In this document: piece by piece, positions 21,939-33,075 of the stretch
Position numbering within the stretch: position 1 is the stretch's first letter
How the letters are laid out: the number at the start of each line of letters is the position of its first letter
Assembly: GCA_946699065.1 (NCBI GenBank)
Contig: CAMPDV010000243.1
Coordinates: 248,001-312,000 of the forward strand
Origin: Loxodes magnus
Lineage: Eukaryota; Ciliophora; Karyorelictea; Loxodida; Loxodidae
Direction: 5' to 3'
Length of the DNA: 64,000 bases
The notes under the pieces: generated by a model
What the model was told of the DNA's origin: nothing
What the model saw: the letters and a program-made list of their open reading frames with translations, nothing else
Databases searched by the model: none
Made by a program: the position numbers and the translations under genes

Positions 21939-24551
21939 TCAGGTAGGAGTCTTGCACTGGAATATACTGTTTGTTTAAATTTCAGGAAGATCTATTTCTT
22001 GCGATCTATTTTCTAGAAGTCTCAACGAACCTAGTACTCTACTAAACCCAGGACCATAATTTTGGTGTCTTGATTTAGGCATTTTTGAGTTAACTTGAAA
22101 ATCAACTGTATCTTTAGAAGGTGATTAGTACTCAGTTCCACATGCAATACATTCGAACATGTTTTGATGAGCTTTTGCGAAAGCTGATGATTCTGACTTC
22201 ACCGGAGCAGTTCCTTCTCTCTACTGAATTTTTAAAAAGTTTTTAATTTCTTCGATTCGCCTGTTTAGGAGTCTTTAGACTTTTTTCAAATCCTCTTTAT
22301 CAACCTTGTTATTTAAGTCAGTTTTGTCCATCTTACAATCCAAGTATTCATATATCTCTTTTATTGTGCGGTTGTCTTATTTATTGAGTTTGCTTCCCTC
22401 ATTTTGCTTTCTTATAAGTTCGTTAAGTTGTGATTAAAAGATAGAAAGATCGGAAAGCATATCAAGACTAGGCTATATTTTAATTAAATTTTGATTCACC
22501 GTTTCAGCTTCTTATGTTGCTTTCTTTACTTTCAACTATATTTTAGAAATAGCTTCTTCAATCTTCGATACTTTCACTTTAATAATCTTAAACTCTTAAG
22601 CAGTGGCAGGTAATTATTCATCCATTTATTAATCTCCTTATTGCTTACCATGCTAATGTTTATGATATCCTTATAGTTTCTAAACAGCGTTAATAACTGT
22701 ATTTAACTTTATTAGGCTTGAATCATAGCTTTCGTTCATATTTTCCCACTTGAGCTTATTCGTTAAAATATCTTCATCTAGCTTTGCTTTCATTTCATTA
22801 AGTTCTTGTTAAACTGAATCCCTAAAATTGTTTTACTTCTTTAGCAGCTCAGGTATTCGTTCCATCATGAAGAACTCATTCTCTTTCTAAAATTTCTGAA
22901 TGATAGTTTAGAGCTCTTCTATAGTTCTCTGCTACTTTTTGCTTTTATATTATAATTCTTCTAAAACTTCAGGAAGAGGTTTGCCTTAGCCAGAGTTTTC
23001 TAATATCGCCTATTCCAGCTTTTCTATTGCCTTTTAAGTATTTGCCTAGAATTGTTGATAGTTAGAGATGCTTGTTTTCACGAAACTGGTTAATTACATA
23101 ATCTGCATACTTCCTCCTTATGCTTTACCTGGTTTTACATCTTAATCATTTTTGGATTTACTGATAAAGCTTCCAAAATCTAGCTTCATTTCTTAAGTCT
23201 TATTTAAACTATCCTTTATCTCTTCGGTGAACTTCTAGATTTCAAAAAGAGCGTTTTGGAAAGAAATTAGTTCTTCTCTCATTCTCTAAACATTAAGGTT
23301 AATTTCTTCTTATTGGTCTTCTTTACTCTATGCCCCTTATTTTTGCTTTTCAATATAATCGCTAAAAGTCTCCTATTGTGACTATACTCTTTACTAGTTC
23401 TACTCTATCTATTTCACAGTTAACTCAAGTTAGGATATCTATATTGCTTACGATCTATTATAACTCTGAATTCTACGATTAACTTGCTAATTACTTTCTG
23501 CAGCCTAGTTTTACTACTTAGATTCTTCATTTTCAACATGTTCACTCCTCAAAGTTTGAGTTTTATCATACTAGTTAGCTCGAGGAGTTTTAATTTGTGA
23601 TACGACTGAGTTTTGCTTTTGAAATTAAATGGCCTACTCATCTTATTCAAAGCTATCACTTAACAAAATCTTAGAAACCTGCTACATTATTAAAGTACTC
23701 TGCTATAAGTTATTTTGTTCGATACACTGCTAAAAAAACTTTAATAGTTCATCTGGTTTCACATTTAAACCTCGTTTCTGTTAGAATAGCTAAAGAACTG
23801 CCTCTTTGTAATGAGATTAAACTTTATTTATTTTTTTAGCTGATTAGCTTCACTAATTTTACTCCTCTTCTTCTAGTTTCTTAACTTACTCTTAAATTAT
23901 TGTTAGAATCTCCTCCTTCAAAGTTTCTCCCTTACCTTAAATCAGGCTTTCTATCACTTCTGCGAATTCATTTTTCGCCTGACTTGTAGCAGCTAAATTA
24001 TGCTTTTCAAGCTCTCCAGCCTTAATTATAATATCTCTTTGGATTTCCTTTTTAAAAGCTTCTTGACTTTTACTTTGATTATCCTCCAAGTTCTTTACCT
24101 GGTTCTGAAAAGTGTCGAGTAAGTTGTCCATTTTATTATTGAAGGATGCTTAGGCTTCCTCAATTTTAAGTTGATCTTTATAAGAATTTTCCTCTATTTT
24201 CCGTTCAAGTCTATATATCTTCTCCTCGACATCCTTGAACCTATCACTTCAGCTTTCCACTTTATCCTTAATCTCGTTAATAATCAGAAGTCCTTTCTAC
24301 ATAATCTTCGTCTACGAATCCAGCTCTGCAATCTACTTTTCACATCTCTAGAAATCCTTCTAAACAATTGACACAATCTACTCCTAGGATTGAATAGCGA
24401 AATCAATTCCATCCTACTTAGAAGTGACGAAGCTAAGGTACTTCACAAGGTTTGAGAAATCTATCTTAAGCAAGTCCTCAAGTTTAGGAATAGAAAGTAC
24501 GGTTTTTTTAGTCTAGCATGATAAAGGAGAGTTAGGTATTGTTTGATACAT
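21939..24551 (-). CDS. DUF4795/QRICH2-like coiled-coil ciliary protein, 870 aa
   Basis: ATG 24549-24551 (MYQTIPNSPLSC), stop TGA 21939-21941, a single uninterrupted frame of 871 codons with one TGA=Trp (VESWSDRF). Almost entirely coiled coil, with alternating charged helices. Toward the C terminus it has IKEIYEYLDCKMDKTDLNNK then VDKEDLKKVQRLLNRRIEEI, and finally FECIACGTEY about 70 residues before the end. The 'K.DK.DLNNKVDKEDL' arrangement followed by a C-x2-C pair is the pattern of DUF4795, found in QRICH2 and C16orf96, proteins of sperm flagella and cilia. A role in the ciliary axoneme is inferred from that family. Confidence 0.72.
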
Positions 24552-26011
24552 TAAATAAAAGCTTCAATATTAAAGCTAGAATTACTAAAAAGGCTATTAT
24601 ATAAGCTTTATCATATGTACTATAAATCATGCCCTTTAGATAGATAATCATCCCACTATAAAAAGAAACTGCTATGATCAACTGTCTTTCACTTTTTATT
24701 TACATTATACAAGCTAGATAGTCAATGGACTTGCATATGAGGATCAGTAATTAAACTGAGCGAAACAAGATTTGCTGGTAATTTACTGATTTTTTGAGTT
24801 AATTTTCCTAAATGAAAGCTAAGGAATTCTAGGATAAATGGTAGAAAACGTTTCGTATGTAAATTTAAATGACTGCTTCAGAAATTTTGCCACTATATGA
24901 AGCTTTGAATGAACATGGTTATGATTATTGTATATATAGCTACAATTGCTTGTCTATGGTCTAAATGAAATAAGTAGACTAAATTTCAAAGCGATTGATA
25001 GTACTAGGAATCATTATGCTCTTCATTATAAGAGATAAGATTGATACTGAAAGCCTTTTTTGAAGAGTGTCTAATCGTGGAAGTATCTCTTAGTTAAAAT
25101 GTAATCTTAATAAAGTTTAACCAATCCAAAAGTCTTATTTTTGACTTTATTTTTAAGTATATCAAAGTTAAGGATTCTACTTAACCGAATTTTCTATTAT
25201 ATACTTAGTTCTTTATTACCTCTTTCATTAAAATCACCAATCAGATTGTTCACATCCTTACTCTCTTTTCATAATATAGAAAGAAGATATTTGTACCTGC
25301 TTTTACTTATCTAAAAGCTAATGAGATATCTTTTATGAGATGACAGAGTTAGATATAGAGACCTTTGAGGACTTCATAATAGAGCTTTTACTTTATTTAC
25401 CTTTAGTCAATTATACTGAAAGGTTATCCAAACTAACTACTTATATATCCAGCAAATACTAACAGGTGGTTTTAGGCTAATCAATACATGTAGGTAACTA
25501 TGTTAATATATCTTGTTGTATGAAGCTATTATCATATAGTAGTTTAGCAATATAGATGTGATCTCTTATTAATTCTAGTCTAAGCTACTAAAGTTTAGGA
25601 TAAACTAAGATAATATCTTATATGATCCTAAAATGATCAAAGCTATAGCTTATATGGTGCTTCTATTAACGTGCTATTCAAGTTGATCTTCTTATATCGA
25701 TACTCTACTATATAGCCAGATTTTAGAATAGTCAAGTTAATTTAAATCAGGAGCTTTCAAAGTTTTTATGCTTGATTTAAGAGATTAAAATTTACTGAAA
25801 ATCTGCTAGCTTCCTTAATACTTAAGCCAGCTAACCATATACAGCACATTACTCAACTAGATACTTCATACCTCTATGCTTAATACCTTATAAGCACCCT
25901 TATACTTAAAGTGAAGGATTTCGATATGCAATAAACAAGGTTTTTATTAAACTTTTACATTTAAATCTCTACAACTTAGGTTAGTTTAGTAACAAGACCT
26001 TTTACATATAA
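24552..26011. other. 1.5-kb intergenic region with one possible small ORF
   Basis: Mostly AT-rich noncoding DNA. A plus frame at 24812-25063 (83 codons, starting MKAKEFQDKWQKTFRMQIQM) reads plausibly up to a TGA but has no recognised family. The rest shows nothing. Confidence 0.35.
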
Positions 26012-26942
26012 ATGTCAGAGTCAAAAACTAACACCAAGAATATCTCTAATTGAGAATCAGCGATAGCAGGCTTCCTAGCTAATACGACAACGCTAGTTTT
26101 TTTTCCACTAGAAACTCTACGTGCTAGGTTATAGGCATATGATGGGTTTAGCGGAAATAAGATCAAGTTTTACAAGAATAGTTTAGTTGCTACTAGGACT
26201 ATTATTGCTGAAGAGGGGTTTTGTGCATTGTATAGAGGTTGCTATATGAACTTGTTTGGTTCTTTCGCTCAATCGATTTATTTTTATGTAATCCTTCATA
26301 CAGATTTATCAACTGGGAAAGAAAGTCCACAAAGACCTAGAAATATAACATCCTGAACTTTTTAAAGGGCTAGTAGCTAGTGAAGCTGCTGTTATTTCTA
26401 CTGTCGTTACTACTCCACTTTGGATGATTAAAACTCGCATTCAGTTATAGTTATACAAAGAGTAGACCCCGTTACACTCGATTTACTAAACAGTCCAAAA
26501 GACTATTCGAGTTGACGGTTTTTTTGGATTGTGGAGAGGATTAACTCCTAGTTTAATCCTGAGCTCACATGGAGTGGTGCTAATGTACTCATATGAAACC
26601 TTGAAAGAAATGGGTGTGTTTAGTGTAGGAGTAAATGGAGCTTTATCTAAGCTCCTTGCAACAGTGATTGTATATCCAATAACTACAATAAGAACTAGAA
26701 TTCAGTAAGAATAGCACTCATCAATAAGAACTAAAAAATTAATAGAAAGAGACTTTAAAGTCACAGAAGGACCATTTTACGATGGAGTTTACGACGTAAT
26801 TAAACGTACTTTCAAGCACTAGGGAATAGTAGGATTCTACAAGGGACTAGGTCCAACACTCCTTAGAGTAGGTCCTTCTTTCTATCTATTTTTCTACTTC
26901 TATGAACTGTTCACTGATATCTTAGAGAAAAGGCATTTGTGA
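26012..26942 (+). CDS. Mitochondrial carrier family protein (SLC25), 304 aa
   Basis: ATG 26012, TGA 26940-26942, 305 codons after removing a 16-nt intron. Three repeats each carry the carrier signature: PLETLRARLQ (near residue 32), PLWMIKTRIQ and YPITTIRTRIQ; companion motifs are LYRG, LWRGLTPSL and FYKGLGPTLLR. TGA at 26051-26053 is Trp near the start of helix 1 (NWESAIAGF). The 'PLWMIKTR' form of repeat 2 is typical of the folate/FAD and pyrimidine-nucleotide carriers; the exact substrate is not determined. The protein would sit in the mitochondrial inner membrane. Confidence 0.93.
26288..26303 (+). other. 16-nt intron in the carrier gene
   Basis: GTAATCCTTCATACAG. Splicing gives FYIYQLGKKVHKDLEIQHPE and continues in frame into ELFKGLVASE; unspliced reading would miss repeat 2. 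Confidence 0.9.
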
Positions 26943-27076
26943 ATATTTTTTTAGAATTAATCTAATTTATTTAAGCTTCATAGTGTAAATCACTTTTTAT
27001 CTTATATATGAATATGTTAGGGACATAAGTCAAGCTATTAAAGCAAATTAATTAGTCTCATTAATGTTTAAGCTTA

Positions 27077-29425
27077 TCAATTGAAGAAATCTTCAAATTT
27101 ATGCACCAACATTTTCATAACGGTTTGATTTTCGAGGAATTGAATATGAGCTGCTCTTCCTATGAAGCTGTCTAAGTTTCTGAATAGTTTACTTACTTTT
27201 CTTTTATGTAGAAGTTAACGTCAATTCGATGGAGGCATTCTATGGTTAGGCGATTCATTATATTTCGAGCCATTTGCATGTAAATTTCTCCCTTTCTGTA
27301 TTAAATATTACTAGTCGTTTGAAGCTTTAGCATTGATTTCTATTCTAGCACTTTCAAAAGGAGCATAATGGTCTTAAAAAGAACTTATTAAGGCTATATT
27401 TCTAAACCATTCAAGACCACCTGTTTCACTTAGTTTGTACATAAACGTTTCATTAAGCGTTTTACTGTCTGTCATACTTAACTACTATAAGCTCTTGCTC
27501 TTCTTCCATTTTTTAAGTACTCACATCCCTGCATCTACCAGTTTGCTAGAGTTGTACATGTAGCCTAAATGTGGTGAAGAAAAAGTCATAAAAGTATGCA
27601 TGTTTTCTTTATATTCTTCTAAGTAAGGAAGTGCTGTACGAATTATAACTCCACCCATACTATGTCCAATAAAGCTTAACTTACCCAGATTCTATCCTGG
27701 ACATCACTCACTCACAAAGTTAATAACCTCTTAAGCTAATTTTATCCCCATTTTTTGAATATCTCCTTCAGTATCATCCTCGTTAGATGTAGAGCATAAA
27801 TAAAGCGCCTCAGGATGTAGCAAAGAGATGTTATTTTTGATGAGTCTCATATCATAGCTATTACCTTAGAAGCCGTGGACTAGAACGAATACATGCACTC
27901 CATAGTACTAGTTAGGCAAGTTTTTCTACTTTAACTGCTCAAATTTTTACTTATAATCCATTTCATTCTCCTACAAATTTTCTACCTCTTTAATGTAAAC
28001 CTCTTCGAAAAGCAAAGGGTGATCTTGTGATGTTGGAAATAGAATTAAGTCTTAAAGGGCAAATGGTTACAAGCTCTTATAGTATACATTTTTACGTTTA
28101 GCCTTAGAGATTTCATTATGCTGCTCTCCGATGTTAGACCTATTGGTTTATGAAAAGCTTTTAGTAATAATTAAATCTCTAAAGATGCTTTCACCTCATC
28201 TCTCTCTAATTTTAGCCTGATAGTTCTCTTCAAGGATGGAAATCACTTCTTTAGGAAACAAATTTAAGAACTCGCATACTTTGAACCATAGTTGGAATAA
28301 TTAAGCTGCTACTTTATTGATTTCTTATATTATAAGATTAGCAACCTCAACTGTCTAGTTCGTCTATATCTTTCTAGCGAATGATCCTTTGTTTTTCAGG
28401 CTCATCTATGAACTTGCATCTAAGACTTCTCACTGCTCATTAGACAAGGAAGATGCTTCTGTGCTTTCACTTTTAGACGAACTCTCGGATTTATTTTCAG
28501 AAGCTTCTAAATCTAGAAGAACTAGCTAAGGAATTTCCAAGTTGTAACTGAGAAATTCCTTGTTACCACTTCCTTAGCATTTTTGCTGGAAGGATATCAA
28601 GTTACTTTTAAGGTGGTTAAAGATATCAACCAATACGATGATATATTTTCAGTATATGTCATCTATCTATTTCTCTCCCACAGCTTATGGCAAATTACCA
28701 CTTTGGTCTTAAAAAAAAAACTCAGCTAAGTTATTAGAAGCTTTGCCTTAATAGTTCTAACTCTCTGATTTTCTCCTTTTTTCCTTCTACACTTATGTGT
28801 TTTCTTAAGAATAGCTTAACTTTTGCATTCTAAACCTGAAATCAATCAAAGTGGCATGTATCATTCCATTACAGGTGCAGTAATAGTTTTCATCGAAGAC
28901 GATTTATAAGAACTCATTGATACCAAGTAGAACTCTATTCAGTGCAAATTTCTAGCTTGATAACTGCTTAAACTCTATCTTATTTTGGATATCAGCTGCT
29001 ATCTGTTATACCCTGTCAGGTCCTCCTACATCTGCCAAGTCAGCAAATAGCAAATCTACATCTAGGTAAAGAGAAGTGTTCTCATAATACGGTTCTACCT
29101 CTATTTCCGTTCTGAAGCTACAAAACGTGCTAAGGTCAATTTCTTCCTCAACATATCTGACTAAGAAGGCTTATGATATGAAAGTATTATCCTAGTCCTC
29201 AATGTAAGAAGGAATTAGGTTATGGTTATCAACTTGGAGTATCATCTTTTTCGCATTTACTTATTAGCTCATCTGAACTTAGTAAGGCTAAGCAGAAGTT
29301 TTCTATTGGAACTTATTAAGATGGTAAATTGAAAATTTCAAGCAATAGACTCCTTAGTGGAACAGGTCAATATTTCTGAAAGTATCAAGCTGAAGTAAAA
29401 TTTCAAGGATTGCTTTTAAAGACAT
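27077..29425 (-). CDS. FAM135-like protein with DUF676 serine-esterase domain, 771 aa
   Basis: ATG 29423-29425 (MSLKAILEILLQLDTFRNID), TGA 27077-27079, 772 codons after two tiny introns. The N-terminal half has the FAM135/DUF3657-type start. The C-terminal alpha/beta-hydrolase has the first strand VHVFVLVHGFQGNSYDMRLI (about residue 510), the nucleophile elbow FIGHSMGGV (Ser near 587), TFSSPHLGYMYNSSKL, and ISSFQDHYAPFESARIE with the acidic residue. The end, LDSFIGRAAHIQFLE, matches the conserved FAM135 tail. Several W residues are TGA (SEWCPG, GMWVLKKW). Probable cytoplasmic lipase or esterase; substrate unknown. Tail-to-tail with the carrier gene, 134 nt apart. Confidence 0.9.
27180..27196 (-). 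other. 17-nt intron in FAM135-like gene
   Basis: GTAAGTAAACTATTCAG on the coding strand. Splicing joins RIDVNFYIKEK to NLDSFIGRAAHI. Confidence 0.88.
27296..27311 (-). other. 16-nt intron in FAM135-like gene
   Basis: GTAATATTTAATACAG on the coding strand. Splicing joins INAKASNDQ to KGEIYMQMARNIMNRL. The two introns together are 33 nt, so the outer frames agree while the short middle exon needs both splices. Confidence 0.88.
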
Positions 29426-30459
29426 TTTAATTAGAAATTTGGAAATTAAATATAAACTAACTAGCCTTTTGGCTTACCGTTTACTTGCAATGCTCATACT
29501 CTCCTATTTCTGGTGATAGAACTTGTTTAAACTAGAAACTTGGATTATGATGGTATATCTAGTTAAGTATCTACCTATCATTGCCTCTTATAATGGAAAG
29601 TTGCTTCTACTACTAAAATTAGTTTCATTACTACTCTAGCCTTATTAGCAAGTGCATCTAAACAAGTTGTCTAACTATCAAAGAAAGCATTATTTTCTCT
29701 CTTTTCCTTATATTTATTTTTATTCCTCAAGCTCCAGCTAACACATAAAGCATCTTACATTAGCTTGCTTTCTTATATAGAATAGCATTCCCTTTTGCTA
29801 GTATCTTACCTTACTCTATTCTTAATCGCTTAAAGCTTTTACTTCTACCTACTTGGTTATTACCTCTATTTTGCCTTTATTCTTTATATCCCTTTTTATC
29901 TTTTCTAGGTATATGATTAGTATAAGCCTTTATTATAGAAACTGACTGATAGATTAAGAAACTTAGCTTTAGTCTATATATAAGAATTAAAGGAAAGGGT
30001 TAGAAGAGATATGCTTAGGATACTGTAGCTAGAGCTAAGATTTCAAAGTCTTAAATAAAGGCATTAATGAGGAAAGTAAGACTATGGTTAAGTAAAAAGG
30101 GAGGAATGGTACTAATGCTTAGCTAATATAAAGTGTAGAAAGTACAAGAATGTAAAGGCTTAAGCAATTAATAGCCTACCTTATACACCCAGTCTCAAGT
30201 TATTAATGGTTCTACGTTAAGACACTCCATATAATTTCAATTCTACTAAGTCAATAAACAGAACTGGCTACATTAGTTAGATCAGTAATAGAACAGTTTT
30301 CATAGCTAAATCTGAATAAATAGAAGCTATTTAAGCCTCTGTATAGATCGGTAACTAATTTAGTTATTATCGATATCAAAAGATTGGTTTCATTTATATG
30401 ATTAGGTTCTTTTGGTTATAATTAGGATATAAATAGAATATCTGTCCTTAAGGATTAAA
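29426..30459. other. 1-kb divergent intergenic region
   Basis: AT-rich; no supported frame. Contains the promoters of the FAM135-like gene (minus) and the helicase (plus). Confidence 0.5.
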
Positions 30460-32703
30460 ATGAACTTATAATCATTGGATGAGTTTTACTCTACTATCTG
30501 CTAATGGGATGTAGAATATGACTAGCAGAGTAACTAAGAAGCAATAACTGCTCCTCCTTTGGAAACTGATGAGTATGAATAGCTGAAAAAACCAGGTTTG
30601 AAATAGATCCCAACTGAATTTGACTCATGTCATTAGTATATCAAAGAGTGACTTCCTCTTTTCTATAATGAAGTGAAGGCTTAAATTGAAAGAGCAAAAG
30701 AGGTAGAATCAGAAAAATCGGAACTTTTTACCCTAAATATAGCCTAATGCGTTGATTCCTTTATTTAGATTAACTTAACAAGAATAAGGGAGGATGGAGT
30801 ATAATATTCAAATAACGATCTTGTTACTGTAATGTCTGAAAAGCGTCATATCATTTATGGTATTGTAGACCATATGCTGAGAAATGAACTAACAGTTAAA
30901 ATAGTGCTAAAGCTAAAAGCTGAGGAAAAGAGCCAAAAAAGTATTGATTTTGCAAACACTCTTAAGAAGAATTCTAAGTTCTAGATTTAGAGATTATGCA
31001 ACCTAGCAACTATGAACAGAGAGTACTAAGCTCTATACAGTATGTGGGATTTACGTTTATAGGAGATAATATTAAGACCTTTTAATAAGGAACCAGAATA
31101 CTACTTCTAAATCCCTTAGAATCTTTAGCAAAAACTGGAACAGGATTATAATGAGTCTTAGATTATAGCCATCAGGTAAAGCTTGAGATCAGATGGAGTT
31201 ACTCTTATTTAAGGTCCACCTGGCACAGGTAAAACAACAACAATTCTAGGTATTTTAAGCGTACTTCTCAATTCAAAAATATCAGAAATAGAAGAAGAGG
31301 AAGACTTAGTAATAGAGGGAAATGAAATGAGCAAGTAATAGTGTAGAGAGCTCATAAACTAAAATATGTTCTGGATTAAGTAAAATTAAAACTTCCTTGA
31401 TGACATTGATTTTTATGAGTAGGAAATGTTTGTATAGTATATAAAGTAGCCAGCTAAGAGATTGCAGATCAAGAAACTATAAGGAATTTAAAAACCAGAG
31501 AAAATTCTTATTTGCGCCCCTTCTAATACTGGTATAGATGAGATAGTGCAAAAAATAATCGCCAAAGGAATATTAAACGATGAAGGAATTTACGAAGTCC
31601 CTCCTTTTGTTAGAATAGGTCCTAATATTCACGAGTCACTTATGTAGTATTCTTTAGAAAATTAGGCATAAATGAAAGCCTAAAGCTAAAATGTATAAGA
31701 GAGCGATATGCACAAGTTATAGATAATCTAGCAGAGTAAGTTAGTGTGTGGAACGTTGTCTATGATGGGGTCTTAAATATTAACCTAGCATTCTATTAAT
31801 TTCGATACAGTCGTAATTGACGAAGCTGGTTAAGGTATAGAGTTAAGTACTTTAATTCCCTTGAAATATAATTGTAAGAGACTGATATTGGTAGGAGACC
31901 CATAATAACTACCTGCTACAGTATTTGCGAGGGAAAACATTCCTTTATAATACGACAGAAGTCTCTTTTAAAGGTTCATGGTGCACTCAATGCCTATTTA
32001 AATGCTAAAAGTACAGTACAGAATGGATCCTGTTATAAGCTCTTTCATAAGTTAGACATTCTACAATGGTGGACTAAGAAACGGCGAAAAAATTTCGACT
32101 TAATTGCAGTGAAATATTTTAAGCGCCTTCACATATTTTGATATGAAGGATTCTTAAGAAAAGCTAAAAAAGAATTCATATGTAAACAAAGATGAAATAG
32201 AGCTAACTTTCTAGATATATAAGTTCCTCTATTCCAATAAAGCTGAATTTGATATATAAGATATGAAGGAATAAGTGACTGTCATATGTCCCTATAGTTA
32301 GCAGGTTAGCTAAATTAAAAAATACTTTATTGAGACTATTCAAACATGCCCTATTGAAGTTAATACAGTGGATGGGTATTAAGGAAGAGAGAAGGATTTT
32401 GTGATATTCTCTACAGTAAGAGGTTTAGGTGCTAACAAAGGAATTGGGTTTCTTAAAGATATGCGAAGGATAAACGTAGGTCTAAGTCGAGCTAAAAGAG
32501 CATTATGAATCATAGGAAATTCTAAAAAGCTTAGAAAAGACTCAATGTGAAGATCAATGCTAGACTACAGTGTAAATCATGGTAAATGTGTACAAGTTTC
32601 TAAACCCTATGCCTCATTTTTTCAAAGATTATAGTAAAATCCTGCACAGTTTTACATAAATAATCCATTTACCAAAACTAACATCATATAGGAGACCGCT
32701 TGA
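30460..32703 (+). CDS. SEN1/UPF1-type superfamily 1B RNA/DNA helicase, 747 aa
   Basis: ATG 30460, TGA 32701-32703, one intronless frame of 748 codons. Motifs in order: [17 protein letters not shown] (Walker A, about residue 252), [15 protein letters not shown] (Ia), [23 protein letters not shown] (Walker B DEAG, D454), LILVGDPQQLPATV (III), [12 protein letters not shown] (IV), [36 protein letters not shown] (V) and [18 protein letters not shown] (VI). The ALW Trp is TGA at 32506-32508. The N-terminal 240 residues resemble the SEN1/senataxin pre-helicase region with a barrel. SEN1-type enzymes unwind RNA-DNA hybrids and act in Pol II termination; UPF1/IGHMBP2 relatives are alternatives, but motif VI spacing and 'LWIIGN' favour SEN1/senataxin. 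Confidence 0.95.
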
Positions 32704-33075
32704 AATTTACATCTTTATAAGACATAAATTAATATGTAATTACCTCATTTTGCTAATATTAATGTCTCTTCTTTTTCCTTTTACTATACTATTTAACCCT
32801 TTTATTCATTTCCTTTTAAGAATCTTATTATGCTCTTTTGCTTATTTCTGCTTATTTTAGATCAGCAAAATGATTAATCACAAGACGTTTGCCTCATCGA
32901 ACTATTTCATTCCTACTTTTCCCATAACTACACAATACTAATAATCATCCCTTCTTTCTTCTCTTCACTTAGTCCAATCCTATTAGCCATCTTCAAACTC
33001 CAACGAAAACCTGGCAAATATTAGTTGCTTCTAACTTAATAAGAGTTTGTAATTTTCATTTTCCTTCTAATTAAA
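32704..33075. other. Intergenic region
   Basis: 370 nt between tandem genes, T/C-rich near 32760-32980; nothing recognised. Confidence 0.5.
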
